The notes beneath the pieces were generated by a model. It saw nothing but the letters and a program-made list of their open reading frames with translations, was not told the origin of the DNA and did not search any database. This document shows, piece by piece, positions 26,039 to 34,723 of a DNA stretch of 64,000 nt. Position numbers and translations under genes: made by a program. Numbering within the stretch: position 1 is the stretch's first letter; each line of letters opens with the position of its first letter. Source of the stretch: Trebonia sp963734665 (lineage in GTDB: Bacteria; Actinomycetota; Actinomycetes; Streptosporangiales; Streptosporangiaceae); NCBI GenBank assembly GCA_963734665.1, contig CAVTIR010000010.1, forward strand, positions 744,001-808,000. Direction: 5' to 3'.

Positions 26039-26884
26039 TCAGGACACGACCTGCACCGTCCCCGCCTTTGCGCCAGTGTCTTTGGTGCCAGTGACCTTCC
26101 TGGTGGCGGGAGCGCGGCGCTTCTCGCGGGCGTACATCAGCGCCTGCTTGCCGTCGCCCGGGCTGTGCCGCTCGATCTCGAACAGCGTGGTCGCCTTGAT
26201 CAGGTCGCTTAGCTTGCCGTAGCCGTAGCTGCGGGAGTCGAAGTCGGGACGCTGGTTGGTGATGATGTTGCCGATCGAGGAGAGCGGCGCCCACCCGTCG
26301 TCGTCGGACGCGGCTTCGACCGCGTTGCGAACCAGGCTCACCAGCGCGGCATCGCCCTTGAGTTGCGCCGCCGTCGCCGGCTTGCGCCTCGCCTGCTTGC
26401 CGCCCGCCGTACCGGGAACAGCGTCCTGGTCGTCCTCTTCGGAGAACCGCAGGTTCTCGACGTAGATGAATTTGTCGCACGCCGCGACAAACGGCTTGGG
26501 CGTCTTGCGCTCGCCGAACCCGTAGACCGTCATGCCAGACTCCCGCAGCCGCGCGGCGAGCCGGGTGAAGTCGGAGTCGCTTGACACGATGCAGAACCCG
26601 TCGAACCGGCCCGAGTACAGCAGGTCCATCGCGTCGATCACCATGGCGGCGTCGGTGGCGTTCTTCCCCGTCGTGTAGGCGAACTGCTGGATCGGCTGGA
26701 TCGACTGGGCGAGGAGCTGGTCCTTCCACCCGCGCAGGTTCTGCGCCGTCCAGTCGCCGTAGGCTCGCTTGACGTGCGCGGTGCCGTACTTGGCGACCTC
26801 CGCGAGCAGCCCCTCGGTAATGGACGGCTGCGCGTTATCCGCGTCGATGAGAACCGCGAGCCTGGCAGTGTTCTCCGTGGCCAT
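26039..26884 (-). CDS. NYN-domain (LabA/DUF88) protein with a C-terminal LOTUS/OST-HTH domain
   Basis: 281 residues from ATG 26884, with GGAGG 11 nt upstream. Residues 1-150 are a PIN-like NYN nuclease domain: LAVLIDADNAQPS, TTGKNATDAAMVIDAMDLLY and GFCIVSSDSDFTRLA supply the acidic metal-binding residues. Residues ~185-255 (LVSLVRNAVEAASDDDGWAP to SYGYGKLSDLIKATTLFEI) form an OST-HTH/LOTUS domain that binds RNA, including G-quadruplexes in other systems. It is likely an RNA-processing protein with unknown targets. A Lys/Arg-rich tail follows. Confidence 0.9.
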   Translation of the reverse strand: MATENTARLAVLIDADNAQPSITEGLLAEVAKYGTAHVKRAYGDWTAQNLRGWKDQLLAQSIQPIQQFAYTTGKNATDAAMVIDAMDLLYSGRFDGFCIVSSDSDFTRLAARLRESGMTVYGFGERKTPKPFVAACDKFIYVENLRFSEEDDQDAVPGTAGGKQARRKPATAAQLKGDAALVSLVRNAVEAASDDDGWAPLSSIGNIITNQRPDFDSRSYGYGKLSDLIKATTLFEIERHSPGDGKQALMYAREKRRAPATRKVTGTKDTGAKAGTVQVVS

Positions 26885-26962
26885 AGGCTCAGTATCCTCC
26901 CTAACGCACAACTAAGATCAGAATCAAATCAAAACCGTTATCCCGAACGTAAGCGGCTTACT

Positions 26963-27829
26963 TTATCCGGTAGACCGATTTGCCCGGTCGACGAGCGCCT
27001 GGACGCCGTCGAGAATCAAGTCGATGCCGGCAAGGAACTCCTCACGCTCGGACAACGAGTCCGCCGGTGATGAGGCCCAGGCGAGCCGGTACAGGTGCGG
27101 GTAGGTCCGCTCGTCGACGAGTTCGCGCACCAGCTCCTCGAACGTGAGCGGTGGGGCCTGCCCGCCGTCGGACTGCCCGCCCGCCGTCCCCGCCTGAGCC
27201 GTCCCCGCCTGAGCCTGCGCCGCCTGAGCCTGCGCCGCCTGAGCCTGCGCCGCCTGAGCCTGCGCCGCCGCCGCGGCGCGGGCCGCGTCGTTCGCCATCC
27301 TGGCCTCATTGAGCGAGTAGGAGGCGAGCAGTCCGATGACTCTCATCTTCTCGGCGCCCGTCAGGCCGGTTCCGTCCAACGCCTGCAGGGCTCGTTCCAC
27401 GAAGTGCAGCGAATTGGGCGCGAGCGGGGGAGCGGGCATCGGCATCTGGGTGATCCACGGATGGCTGTCGAGCATGTCTCGCTGGATGATCGCCCAGGCC
27501 CGCAGCCGGGACCGCCAGCCGTCGCCCTCGAGGACAAGGCTTTCTGCGCCGAGCGCGCTGGCGTCGAACATGAGCTGGAGCAGTTCATCCTTGCTCGCGA
27601 CGTAGCGGTACAGCGCCATTGTGGTGACGCCGAGCTCGGCGGCCACGCGGGCCATCGAGATCGCCTCAAGGCCCTCGGCGTCGGCGACCCGGACGGCGGC
27701 CTCGACGATCGCGTCCGCTGACAGCCCCGGCCGCGGCCCGCGCCTGCCCCGCTCGCGCCGTCCCCACAGCAGGTCGAGCCCGGGCGGCAGCGGCCGCTGC
27801 TCGGGCTGCCCCTGAGTCGCTCCTGCCAT
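26963..27829 (-). CDS. TetR/AcrR-family repressor with a pentapeptide-repeat insert
   Basis: 288 residues from ATG 27829. The HTH lies at about residues 37-85 (IVEAAVRVADAEGLEAISMA, RVAAELGVTTMALYRYVASK). The C-terminal domain resembles TetR_C_11 regulators of drug exporters. An insert of Ala-Gln-Ala pentapeptides around residue 190 is encoded by 15-bp tandem units at 27191-27265. It is divergent from the ABC exporter genes and probably represses them through the operator at 28109-28121. Confidence 0.92.
   Translation of the reverse strand: MAGATQGQPEQRPLPPGLDLLWGRRERGRRGPRPGLSADAIVEAAVRVADAEGLEAISMARVAAELGVTTMALYRYVASKDELLQLMFDASALGAESLVLEGDGWRSRLRAWAIIQRDMLDSHPWITQMPMPAPPLAPNSLHFVERALQALDGTGLTGAEKMRVIGLLASYSLNEARMANDAARAAAAAQAQAAQAQAAQAQAAQAQAGTAQAGTAGGQSDGGQAPPLTFEELVRELVDERTYPHLYRLAWASSPADSLSEREEFLAGIDLILDGVQALVDRANRSTG
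27191..27265 (-). repeat. Five 15-bp tandem units inside the tetR gene
   Basis: Consensus on the plus strand is CGCCTGAGCCTGCGC at 27206, 27221, 27236 and 27251, all identical, preceded by a variant CGCCTGAGCCGTCCC at 27191. They encode AQAQA-type pentapeptides in a loop of the ligand-binding domain, so copy number could change without frameshift. Confidence 0.85.
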
Positions 27830-27975
27830 ATGTCCTGCCCTCACGGTCGCTGAACGGTCGCCGATTCACGGTACGCCGGCCGCCGCACAGCGCCGACCTC
27901 GGCCTGTTCTTCCTGAGCACCGCGTTGCTGGGCAATAGGGCGCAGCGGGGTCCGCCGGGACGTTCGGCGAGCTGG

Positions 27976-28080
27976 ATTTGCTCGACGACTGTCCCGCCGG
28001 ACCGCGTTCACCCCGGCGCCCCGGCCCCCGGGTGAACGCGGTCCCGCCGGACCCCGTAAGCCCCGGCGCCCCGGCCCTCT
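27976..28080. repeat. Tandem ~55-bp imperfect duplication upstream of the ABC exporter
   Basis: GTCCCGCCGGACC plus CCCCGGCGCCCCGGCCC occurs at about 27987-28040 and again at about 28042-28085. The first copy also contains CGCGTTCACC and its complement GGTGAACGCG around the repeat core, forming a hairpin. The function is unknown; it lies in the divergent regulatory region. Confidence 0.55.
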
Positions 28081-28095
28081 GGTGAATGCACGGTC

Positions 28096-28132
28096 TTGAC
28101 GAAACTGCGTATGGCGCATACTTTTACGTGTA
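28096..28132 (+). promoter_or_regulatory. Promoter with TetR-type operator; probably leaderless mRNA
   Basis: TTGACG (28096-28101), a 17-bp spacer and TACTTT (28119-28124) place the transcription start at about 28131, next to the ATG at 28132. The partial palindrome GTATG-GCG-CATAC (28109-28121) lies in the spacer and touches the -10 box, a classic repressor site. A second, weaker palindrome (GTGTA-TGACG-TACAC) spans the start codon. No Shine-Dalgarno is present, in keeping with leaderless translation. Confidence 0.6.
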
Positions 28133-28908
28133 TGACGTACACAGTAAACGCCGTAGGCATCCGCAAGGCCTTCGGGTCGAAGAACGTCCTCGACGGGGTT
28201 GACCTGGCCGTGCCAACCGGCAAGATCTTCGCCCTCCTGGGGCCGAACGGCGCGGGCAAGACCACGCTGATCCGGATCCTCGCCACGCTGCTGCGCCCCG
28301 ACGCGGGGACCGCCACCGTGGCCGGCCGTGACCTGCTCGCCGATCCGGCGGGCGTCCGGCGCGCGATCAGCCTCACCGGCCAGTACGCCGCGGTCGACGA
28401 CATGCTGACCGGGGAGGAGAACCTGCGCATGATGGCGAGGCTGCGCCACCTGCCACCGCGCGAGGCGCGGGACCGCGCGACGCGGCTCCTGCGCGAATTC
28501 GACCTGACCGAGGCCCGCCGCCGCCTGGTCAAGACCTACTCGGGCGGCATGCGCCGCCGCCTTGACCTGGCGATCAGCCTGGTCGTGCGGCCGGAGCTGC
28601 TTTTCCTCGACGAGCCGACGACCGGCCTTGACCCGCGCAGCAGGGAGCAGCTCTGGTCCGCAGTCAGGGACCTGGCGGCCGACGGCGTGACGGTGCTGCT
28701 CACCACCCAGTACCTCGCGGAGGCCGAGCAACTCGCCGACCACATCGCCATGTTGCACCAGGGCAGGATGGTGGCCGAAGGGACCGCTGACCAGCTCAAG
28801 TCTGTCGTCGGCGTGGCGAGCCTGGACGAGGTCTTCCTCGCGCTCACCGCAGCCGCTGACGAGACCGATGACCTCGCCACCGTCCACGCCCCGGAGATGA
28901 CCCGATGA
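28132..28908 (+). CDS. ABC exporter ATP-binding protein (DrrA-like)
   Basis: 258 residues. Walker A GPNGAGKTT, Q-loop region LTGQYAAVDDMLTGEENL, signature YSGGMRRRLDLA, Walker B LLFLDEPTTGLDPR and H-loop region TTQYLAEAEQLAD are all intact. The sequence is of the DrrA/daunorubicin-resistance class of ABC-2 exporters. Its stop overlaps the permease ATG (ATGA). Confidence 0.95.
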   Translation: MTYTVNAVGIRKAFGSKNVLDGVDLAVPTGKIFALLGPNGAGKTTLIRILATLLRPDAGTATVAGRDLLADPAGVRRAISLTGQYAAVDDMLTGEENLRMMARLRHLPPREARDRATRLLREFDLTEARRRLVKTYSGGMRRRLDLAISLVVRPELLFLDEPTTGLDPRSREQLWSAVRDLAADGVTVLLTTQYLAEAEQLADHIAMLHQGRMVAEGTADQLKSVVGVASLDEVFLALTAAADETDDLATVHAPEMTR

Positions 28909-29771
28909 CCGCCGTCTACAGTTCCACTCAACACGGGTCAACTCAGCACGGGCCCGCGTACAGCCGCGGCTACGCCTTCACCGACACCCAGGTAATGATC
29001 GCCCGCAGCCTGCGCCGCTCCGTGCGCGACCCGGAGGCGTTCATCACCGCGCTCGCCCTGCCCGTCACGCTGATGCTGCTGTTCGTCTACGTCTTCGGCG
29101 GCGCCTTCGACGCGGGGGTAAAGGCGACCAGCGCCGGCGGCAGTGGGGGCGGCTACGTCAACTACGTGGTGCCCGGCCTGATCGTCCTGTGCGCCGGGTT
29201 CGGCGCCGGCACCACGGCGGTCGCGGTCGCTACCGACATGAGCAGCGGCATCATCGACAGGTTCCGCTCGATGCCGATGGCCGCCTGGTCCGTCCTGGCC
29301 GGGCACATCGTGGCCAGCCTGGCCCGCAACCTCCTCGCCACGGCGCTGGTGATCGCCGTCGGCCTCGGCGTCGGCTGGCGCCCCACCGCAGGGCCGGCGG
29401 CATGGCTCGGCGCGATCGCGATGATCGTCGGGTTCATCCTCGCTATGTCGTGGCTGGCCGCCTGCTTCGGCCTGGTTGTCGGCAGCCCGGAGGCGGCCAC
29501 CGGCGCCACCTTCATCCTCATGTTCATCCCGTACCTGAGCAGCGCCTTCGTCCCGGCAAGCACGATGGCCAGGGCGCTGCGCCCGATCGCGGCCAACCAG
29601 CCGTTCACGCCGGTGATCGAGACCATGCGCGGGCTGTGGATGGGCCACACCTCCACCGGCGCCCCCGTCGGCCACGAGGCATGGCTCGCCGCGGCCTACT
29701 GCACGCTCATCCTCGCCATCGCGGCGACCACCGCCAGCTGGCTCTTCAGGCACCGCACCGCCGCCCGCTGA
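28905..29771 (+). CDS. ABC-2-type exporter permease (DrrB-like)
   Basis: 288 residues with six hydrophobic segments. Typical DrrB features are SLRRSVRDPEAFITALALPV after the N-terminal tail, GYVNYVVPGLIVLCAGFGAG and GIIDRFRSMPMAAWSVL. It pairs with the preceding ATPase to export a hydrophobic drug or lipid. The TQHGSTQHG repeat in the N-terminal tail is unusual but short. Confidence 0.93.
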   Translation: MTAVYSSTQHGSTQHGPAYSRGYAFTDTQVMIARSLRRSVRDPEAFITALALPVTLMLLFVYVFGGAFDAGVKATSAGGSGGGYVNYVVPGLIVLCAGFGAGTTAVAVATDMSSGIIDRFRSMPMAAWSVLAGHIVASLARNLLATALVIAVGLGVGWRPTAGPAAWLGAIAMIVGFILAMSWLAACFGLVVGSPEAATGATFILMFIPYLSSAFVPASTMARALRPIAANQPFTPVIETMRGLWMGHTSTGAPVGHEAWLAAAYCTLILAIAATTASWLFRHRTAAR

Positions 29772-30214
29772 GAGCGGCACCAAAGTGCCATCCACTCGGC
29801 TCCCGTGACCTAGGTGCCGTCGCGGAGGGCTGGCGGGGGCGCCGGTCCGCGGACAACACGGTCATCGGCGCGGGGAGGCGAAGCACGAATCCGTTCGGAC
29901 TCCGAGATACCGGCAACTGGGGCGGACCCGCACGCGGGGACCGCCTCAGCGCGCGCACCACGTCTTGCGTGCCGCGGTGCCGGGATCAGGCTGAAAATAG
30001 ATGACCGTACCCTTAGTGCTCGCGACCTTTTCGTTACATAACGCGCTTACGTAATTGCTTTACGGGTGCGCTCCGCACCGTTCATCTGCACGCGCAGAGC
30101 GTGACGACACTGGGGAAGATACCAAAAATCAATGACTTTCTTCGTGTCAAACCCACATGGAGAAAGCTCAGGTCACGCAGGGGTTACGCGTTTGATGCAG
30201 CCGCGACTGAGGTG

Positions 30215-30243
30215 TTGACACCCCTTTTTCGGCGGTTTAGCGT
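30215..30243 (+). promoter_or_regulatory. Sigma-70-type promoter for the amino-acid binding protein gene
   Basis: TTGACA (30215-30220), a 17-bp spacer, then TAGCGT (30238-30243). It predicts a leader of about 130 nt before ATG 30379, containing the tandem 26-bp repeat. Confidence 0.55.
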
Positions 30244-30310
30244 GAACTCAAATTTATTGGTCTATCAATTCTGTGCGCCGGCGGCTCAGCCGCACCGTGC
30301 AGAGGAGGGG

Positions 30311-30362
30311 CCGGAAACGGGACTGTTCACCGCAGACCGGAAACGGGACTGTTCACCGCAGA
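30311..30362 (+). repeat. Perfect tandem 26-bp duplication in the transporter leader
   Basis: The 26-bp unit (start CCGGAAACGGGACTG, end TTCACCGCAGA) occurs twice without spacer at 30311-30336 and 30337-30362, ending 17 bp before the ATG. Both copies lie in the predicted mRNA leader. Confidence 0.9.
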
Positions 30363-30378
30363 GAGGCGGCACAGTGCG

Positions 30379-31752
30379 ATGGGGCGCTTGACAGGAATGT
30401 CTCGTCGGATAAGAGCCGGCTCCAGATGGCGCATCGCCGCTGTCGGAGCCTGCTTGGTGGTCGGAGCGGCGGCCTGCAGCTCCAGTTCAAGTTCAAGCTC
30501 GAGTTCAGCTCCTCCGTCGACCTCGACCTCGAACTCTGCAGCGGCGGCGAGCGCCACGGCGTCGCCCTCCTCGGCGGGGTCGAACACGGTGACCGCGTTC
30601 GCGGGTTCGGTCACCAACTACCCGAAGTATGTCGGCACCTCAGGTGCGGCCAACATGTCGCTGTCCCCGGTAACGATCGGCTGGGTGAACGAGCAGGGCG
30701 GCCCGCCGTCCGAGACCTTCCCCGAGGCGACCCTCGCCGCGCAGGCGACAGTCAAGTACATCAACAGCCAGCTCGGCGGCGTGCACGGGCACCCGGTCCA
30801 GTTGTCCACCTGCTACATCGCCGCGGTCGAGGCGCAGGGCACCACCTGCGGTGACCAGATGGTCAACACCAAGGGCGTCGAGGTGATCGCCGAGGGTCTC
30901 GACGCGGTCGGCAACGCCTCCATGTACGGCGTGGTCAACGGCGCGATCTCCACGATGGTCGGGGTATCTGCTGACCCGGCCGACGACACCGGCAAGAACG
31001 TCTTCGAACTCGAGGGCAGCGGTACCAGCTCGACGGTCGCGTTCGGCCCGTTCCTGCGCTTGCAGTACCCGAACGACAAGACGATCGCCATCGCCTATCA
31101 GAACCTGCCCGGCGCGGTGCCGATCAGCCAGGCGATCCAGAAGTCGGCCCAGGCGAGCGGGTTCACCGTCACGATGATCCCGTACTCCTCGACCGCGACC
31201 GACCTCATCGCCCAGGCGACGCAGATGGAGCAGGCGCAGCTCACGGTGCCGGACTGCGGCTTCGTCGACTGCCCGCTGATGGCCAAGGCGATGAGCGAGA
31301 TCAGCGCCACCAAGCCGGCCCTCTCGGTACCGCTGTGGACCGACCTACCCGGCGCGGCCTACCCGGGCGGCGACCTGCCGCACTGGGTCGCCGGAGAGGC
31401 GACCGCGAACCTGGCGTCCACCCAGGACCCGGGCGTCGCGGCGTACTACAAGACGATCGAGGCGGAAGGCCTGTCGGCCGCGAATGCGATCAGCCCGTTC
31501 TCTGGTGTCGCCTTCGGCAGCCTGCTGCTCGCGGTCAAGCTGATGGACGAGATCCCGTTCTCCTCGCTCAGCCCGGCCGCGGTCACGGCCAAGCTCAAGT
31601 CCTACACCGGCCCGATCCCGCTCGGCCCAGCGCAGATCAACTGCACGGGCACGCTGTACCCGGCGGACACCAACTCGTGCAGCGACTATGACCAGTTCTA
31701 CGAGTACATGGGCCACGGGCAGTGGAAGCTGCTTGAGGGCTGGACGAACTAA
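30379..31752 (+). CDS. Branched-chain amino-acid-type ABC transporter substrate-binding lipoprotein
   Basis: 457 residues; ATG 30397 is an alternative. The signal peptide ends in the lipobox VGAAAC, followed by ten serines and a Ser/Thr/Ala linker, typical of actinobacterial lipoproteins. The mature part has the periplasmic-binding (LivJ/Peripla_BP_6) pattern: VTIGWVNEQGGPP, AAQATVKYINSQLGGVHGHP, TKGVEVIAEGLDAVG and NDKTIAIAYQNLPGAVP. The ligand may be an amino acid, amide or other small organic solute. It is followed 20 bp later by the permease gene. Confidence 0.92.
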   Translation: MGRLTGMSRRIRAGSRWRIAAVGACLVVGAAACSSSSSSSSSSAPPSTSTSNSAAAASATASPSSAGSNTVTAFAGSVTNYPKYVGTSGAANMSLSPVTIGWVNEQGGPPSETFPEATLAAQATVKYINSQLGGVHGHPVQLSTCYIAAVEAQGTTCGDQMVNTKGVEVIAEGLDAVGNASMYGVVNGAISTMVGVSADPADDTGKNVFELEGSGTSSTVAFGPFLRLQYPNDKTIAIAYQNLPGAVPISQAIQKSAQASGFTVTMIPYSSTATDLIAQATQMEQAQLTVPDCGFVDCPLMAKAMSEISATKPALSVPLWTDLPGAAYPGGDLPHWVAGEATANLASTQDPGVAAYYKTIEAEGLSAANAISPFSGVAFGSLLLAVKLMDEIPFSSLSPAAVTAKLKSYTGPIPLGPAQINCTGTLYPADTNSCSDYDQFYEYMGHGQWKLLEGWTN

Positions 31753-31772
31753 CTAAAAAGGGATCCCGATCC

Positions 31773-33821
31773 GTGCAGAACATCCTGCTCTTCGCGGTAC
31801 TCGGACTCGGCGAGGGCGCGCTTATCGCCGCCCTCGCCATGTCCGTGGTCGTCTTCTACCGGGGCTCCGGCACCGTCAACCTGTCCATGGGCGCCATCGC
31901 CATGGTGGGCAGCTACCTGTACTACAGCGTGGACAACGGTGCGCTCGGCTTCCAGCCGCCCTGGTGGCTCGCCTTCATCATCACCCTCGTCTTCATCGGC
32001 ATCCTCGGCACGATCATCGAGTTCGGCCTGTTCTGGCCGCTGCGCGGCAGCTCGCCGCTGGCCAAGCTGGCGGCATCGCTCGGCCTGCTGCTGCTCGCGC
32101 AGTCGATCATCGCCATCGCCTACGGCAACAGCACGCTGTCGCCGACATCGATCCTGCCGGGTAACGTCTTCCACCTGTTCGGCTCGGTCATCCCGTTCGA
32201 CCGGATGATCCTCACCGGTATCGCGATCCTGCTGGGCATCGCCCTGTGGGCGCTGTACCGGTTCAGCCACTTCGGCCTGTCGACCAGGGCGGCGGCGGAG
32301 AACGAGCGGTACGCGATGTACGCCGGGGTGTCGCCCCGCCGCTTGTCGCTTGTCAACTCGCTCATTGCCAGCATCATCGCAGGCGCGTTCGGCATCCTCG
32401 TCGCGCCGCTGATCACGCTGAACACGACCACGCTGCCGCTGGAGATCGTGCCGGCGCTCGGCGCCGCGCTTTTCGCCGGGTTCAGTTCGTTCGGTGTGGC
32501 GTGCTTCGCCGGCCTGCTGATGGGCGCGCTGTCGTCGCTGCTTACCTACTGGTCCTCGCAGAGCTGGTTCCCGCAGTCCCAGGGCAACCCGATCAACGGC
32601 CTTCCCGAACTGCTGTTCTTCGTCCTGGTCGCGGTCGCCATGTTCTGGCGCGGCTCGAAGGTGCCCGCGCGTGGCGAGATAACAGAGAAACGCATGCCGC
32701 TCGCGCCGCGGCCGGAGCGCCTCGTGCGGTTCTCGGTCATCGGTCTTGTGGCCGGCGTCGTGCTGCTCATCATCCTCCCGTACGAGTTCCGCCAGGCGAT
32801 GGTCAACTCGATGCTCGGCGCGATGATCTGCCTGTCGCTCGTCGTGGTGGTCGGCTTCGTCGGGCAGATCTCCGTGGTCCAGGTTGGCCTGGCGGGCGTC
32901 ACCGGGTACGCGATGTCGCACATGCTGACCAGCGTGGGCGGCGTGTGGGCCGACTTCCCGCTCGCGCCGCTCGTCGGCATCGCCTGCGCGCTGATCGTCG
33001 GATTCATCACCGCGGTCGCCTCGCTGCGGGTCAGAGGCGTGAGCCTCGCCGTGGTGACCCTGGCCGGCATGTACGCGATCGAGAACTTCGGGTTCGGCAA
33101 TGCGGCCTGGGGTCAGCAGGCCAGCGGCTCGCCCGTCAACCCGCTGCACATCTTCGGCCTGAACCTGTCGCCCGCGGCGTCCTACCGCGGCATCGACGGC
33201 GAGGTGCCGAGCCCTGTCTTCGGCTGGGTCGTCCTCGTCGTGCTGATCCTGCTCTGCCTGCTGGTGGCCAGCATCAGGAGAGGCAGGATCGGCCAGAAGA
33301 TGCTCGCCGTCCGCTCCAACGAGCGGGCGGCCGCCGCGGCGGGCATTGACGTGCGGCGGGTCAAGCTGACCGCGTTCATGCTCAGCGCGCTGATCGCGGG
33401 CATCTGCGGCGCGCTGTACGCCTACAACTTCGAGACGGTCAGTTCGGACCTGTTCGGCACGGTCAACTCGCTGGTGATCATCGCCTACGCCTACTTCGGC
33501 GGCATCACGATGATCACCGGTGCGCTGTTCGCCGGGCTTGGCGCGACCCAGGGCCTCATCCCGCAGGCGTTCGATACCTGGTGGGGGCTGAGCGGCAACT
33601 GGGCGCTGCTGATCGGCGCGGTCGGCCTCCTCGTGACGCTGGTAGGCAACCCCGACGGCGTCGCGGGCACGGCCTACTGGAAGCGCAGGGCGAAGGCGCA
33701 GAAAAAGGCGCTCGCAGCGGCCGCCGCCGCCGGGAGCGCGACGTCCGTCGTTGACGTGCCCGCGCCACGAGAGGCGGCCCAGTCCCCGACCTCGGCGACC
33801 ACCTCAGTAGACAAGCCATAG
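31773..33821 (+). CDS. Fused LivH-LivM branched-chain amino-acid ABC permease
   Basis: 682 residues from GTG 31773. Residues 1-300 are LivH-like (GEGALIAALAMSVVVFYRGS, TLPLEIVPALGAALFAGFSS). Residues ~320-660 are LivM-like (VVVGFVGQISVVQVGLAGVT, VRSNERAAAAAGIDVRRVKL, ITMITGALFAG). The two are usually separate genes; here a short hydrophilic linker (RGEITEKRMPLAPRPERL) joins them. An Ala-rich cytoplasmic tail ends the protein. Confidence 0.93.
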   Translation: MQNILLFAVLGLGEGALIAALAMSVVVFYRGSGTVNLSMGAIAMVGSYLYYSVDNGALGFQPPWWLAFIITLVFIGILGTIIEFGLFWPLRGSSPLAKLAASLGLLLLAQSIIAIAYGNSTLSPTSILPGNVFHLFGSVIPFDRMILTGIAILLGIALWALYRFSHFGLSTRAAAENERYAMYAGVSPRRLSLVNSLIASIIAGAFGILVAPLITLNTTTLPLEIVPALGAALFAGFSSFGVACFAGLLMGALSSLLTYWSSQSWFPQSQGNPINGLPELLFFVLVAVAMFWRGSKVPARGEITEKRMPLAPRPERLVRFSVIGLVAGVVLLIILPYEFRQAMVNSMLGAMICLSLVVVVGFVGQISVVQVGLAGVTGYAMSHMLTSVGGVWADFPLAPLVGIACALIVGFITAVASLRVRGVSLAVVTLAGMYAIENFGFGNAAWGQQASGSPVNPLHIFGLNLSPAASYRGIDGEVPSPVFGWVVLVVLILLCLLVASIRRGRIGQKMLAVRSNERAAAAAGIDVRRVKLTAFMLSALIAGICGALYAYNFETVSSDLFGTVNSLVIIAYAYFGGITMITGALFAGLGATQGLIPQAFDTWWGLSGNWALLIGAVGLLVTLVGNPDGVAGTAYWKRRAKAQKKALAAAAAAGSATSVVDVPAPREAAQSPTSATTSVDKP

Positions 33822-33829
33822 GGACCGAA

Positions 33830-33866
33830 CCGCAGGCATCGGGGACGCCGCTTCCGCTGCCTGCGG
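33830..33866 (+). terminator. Hairpin after the permease gene
   Basis: CCGCAGGCA (33830-33838) pairs with TGCCTGCGG (33858-33866) around a 19-nt loop, 9 bp after the stop codon. No T-tract follows, as is common in actinomycetes. Beyond it, 33935-33990 contains four copies of CTCAGCC, three of them extended to CTCAGCCGCGG. Confidence 0.5.
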
Positions 33867-34093
33867 CCTACGGTCGCGATGGTAGGCGAGTCCTACGACG
33901 GGACCTGCCGTCGGCTCGCCGCCGGGCCGCGGTCACCTCAGCCGCGGTCAACTCAGCCGCGGCTCAGCCGGCGATCAGCTCAGCCGCGGGCGGCTTAAGG
34001 CCGAGGACGTCATTCGCCTCGTGTTTGTCTAGTCCTGGCCGCCTACAGGCGATCCCGGTGCACGAGGGGAGTCGGCTTGATTGATAATTACGT

Positions 34094-34723
34094 ATGCCCA
34101 CTTTCGCTGCAGGCAAGGTATCAAGCAGGGACGTCGCGGCAGACGAGGCAGAAGGCGGAGGTGCGAAGCGTAAGCCCACGCGACGGCTGAGCGCACAGGA
34201 GCGCCGGGCGGAACTGCTTGAGGCAGCGGTTGTCGAGTTCGCAGAGACCGGCTATCACGGCACCCGCACCGCGGACATCGCCGCTCGCGCCGGAGTCTCA
34301 CAGCCCTACGTGTACGCGCTGTTCCCCGACAAGCGAGCCCTCTTCCTCGCCTGCCACGACTGGACGACCCAGCGGATCAAGGAAGCGCTGGAGAAGGCGA
34401 GCGCCGACCTCGTCGGCGGCGAAGACGTGGAGCAGGCCCTCGACCGCGCCTACCAGGGGCTCTTCGACGAGCGCCCGCACCAGGTGCTCTTCCAGGTCCA
34501 GGCCCACGCGGCCGCCGCCGCCGACCCGGCGATCAGGGAGCAGGTCAGGGGGCGGTTCATCGAGCTGATCGAGCTGAGCGAGCACCTCAACGGCGCCCCG
34601 CGCGACCTCGTCCTCCGCCACGTGGCCCGCTCCATGCTCGGCAACGTAGCCCTAGCCCTCGACCTCCCACCGGAGTACTGCGCCATACGCGGGGGGACGA
34701 CCCCCCCTGCACCCCCCGCGTAA
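34094..34723 (+). CDS. TetR-family regulator, probably of the amino-acid transporter
   Basis: 209 residues. The HTH lies at residues ~35-80 (ERRAELLEAAVVEFAETGYH, TRTADIAARAGVSQPYVYAL, FPDKRALF). It sits between the permease and ATPase genes of the transporter. TTGATTGATAATTA just before its ATG (about 34078) resembles half of the palindrome at the livG promoter, pointing to autoregulation plus control of livGF. The last residues, GGTTPPAPPA, are encoded by a copy of the GC-rich repeat element, which supplies the stop. Confidence 0.92.
   Translation: MPTFAAGKVSSRDVAADEAEGGGAKRKPTRRLSAQERRAELLEAAVVEFAETGYHGTRTADIAARAGVSQPYVYALFPDKRALFLACHDWTTQRIKEALEKASADLVGGEDVEQALDRAYQGLFDERPHQVLFQVQAHAAAAADPAIREQVRGRFIELIELSEHLNGAPRDLVLRHVARSMLGNVALALDLPPEYCAIRGGTTPPAPPA

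Larger units (their letters stand above)
29772..30378. other. 607-bp intergenic region before the amino-acid transporter
   Basis: No convincing gene; short frames here lack ribosome sites and family sequence. Contents: small palindromes CGTTACATAACG (30032-30043) and TTACGTAA (30048-30055), a promoter at 30215-30243, and a perfect 26-bp tandem duplication at 30311-30362. The stretch 30000-30260 is markedly AT-richer than the flanking genes. Confidence 0.5.

Noticed and set aside
30101..30391. 96-codon frame upstream of the binding-protein gene
   Set aside because: It spans the promoter and the tandem 26-bp repeat and lacks a ribosome site; translation looks random.
31749..33149. 466-codon minus-strand frame across the permease gene
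   Set aside because: Antisense of the LivH-LivM fusion; Arg/Asp/Glu/His-rich without any hydrophobic or domain pattern.
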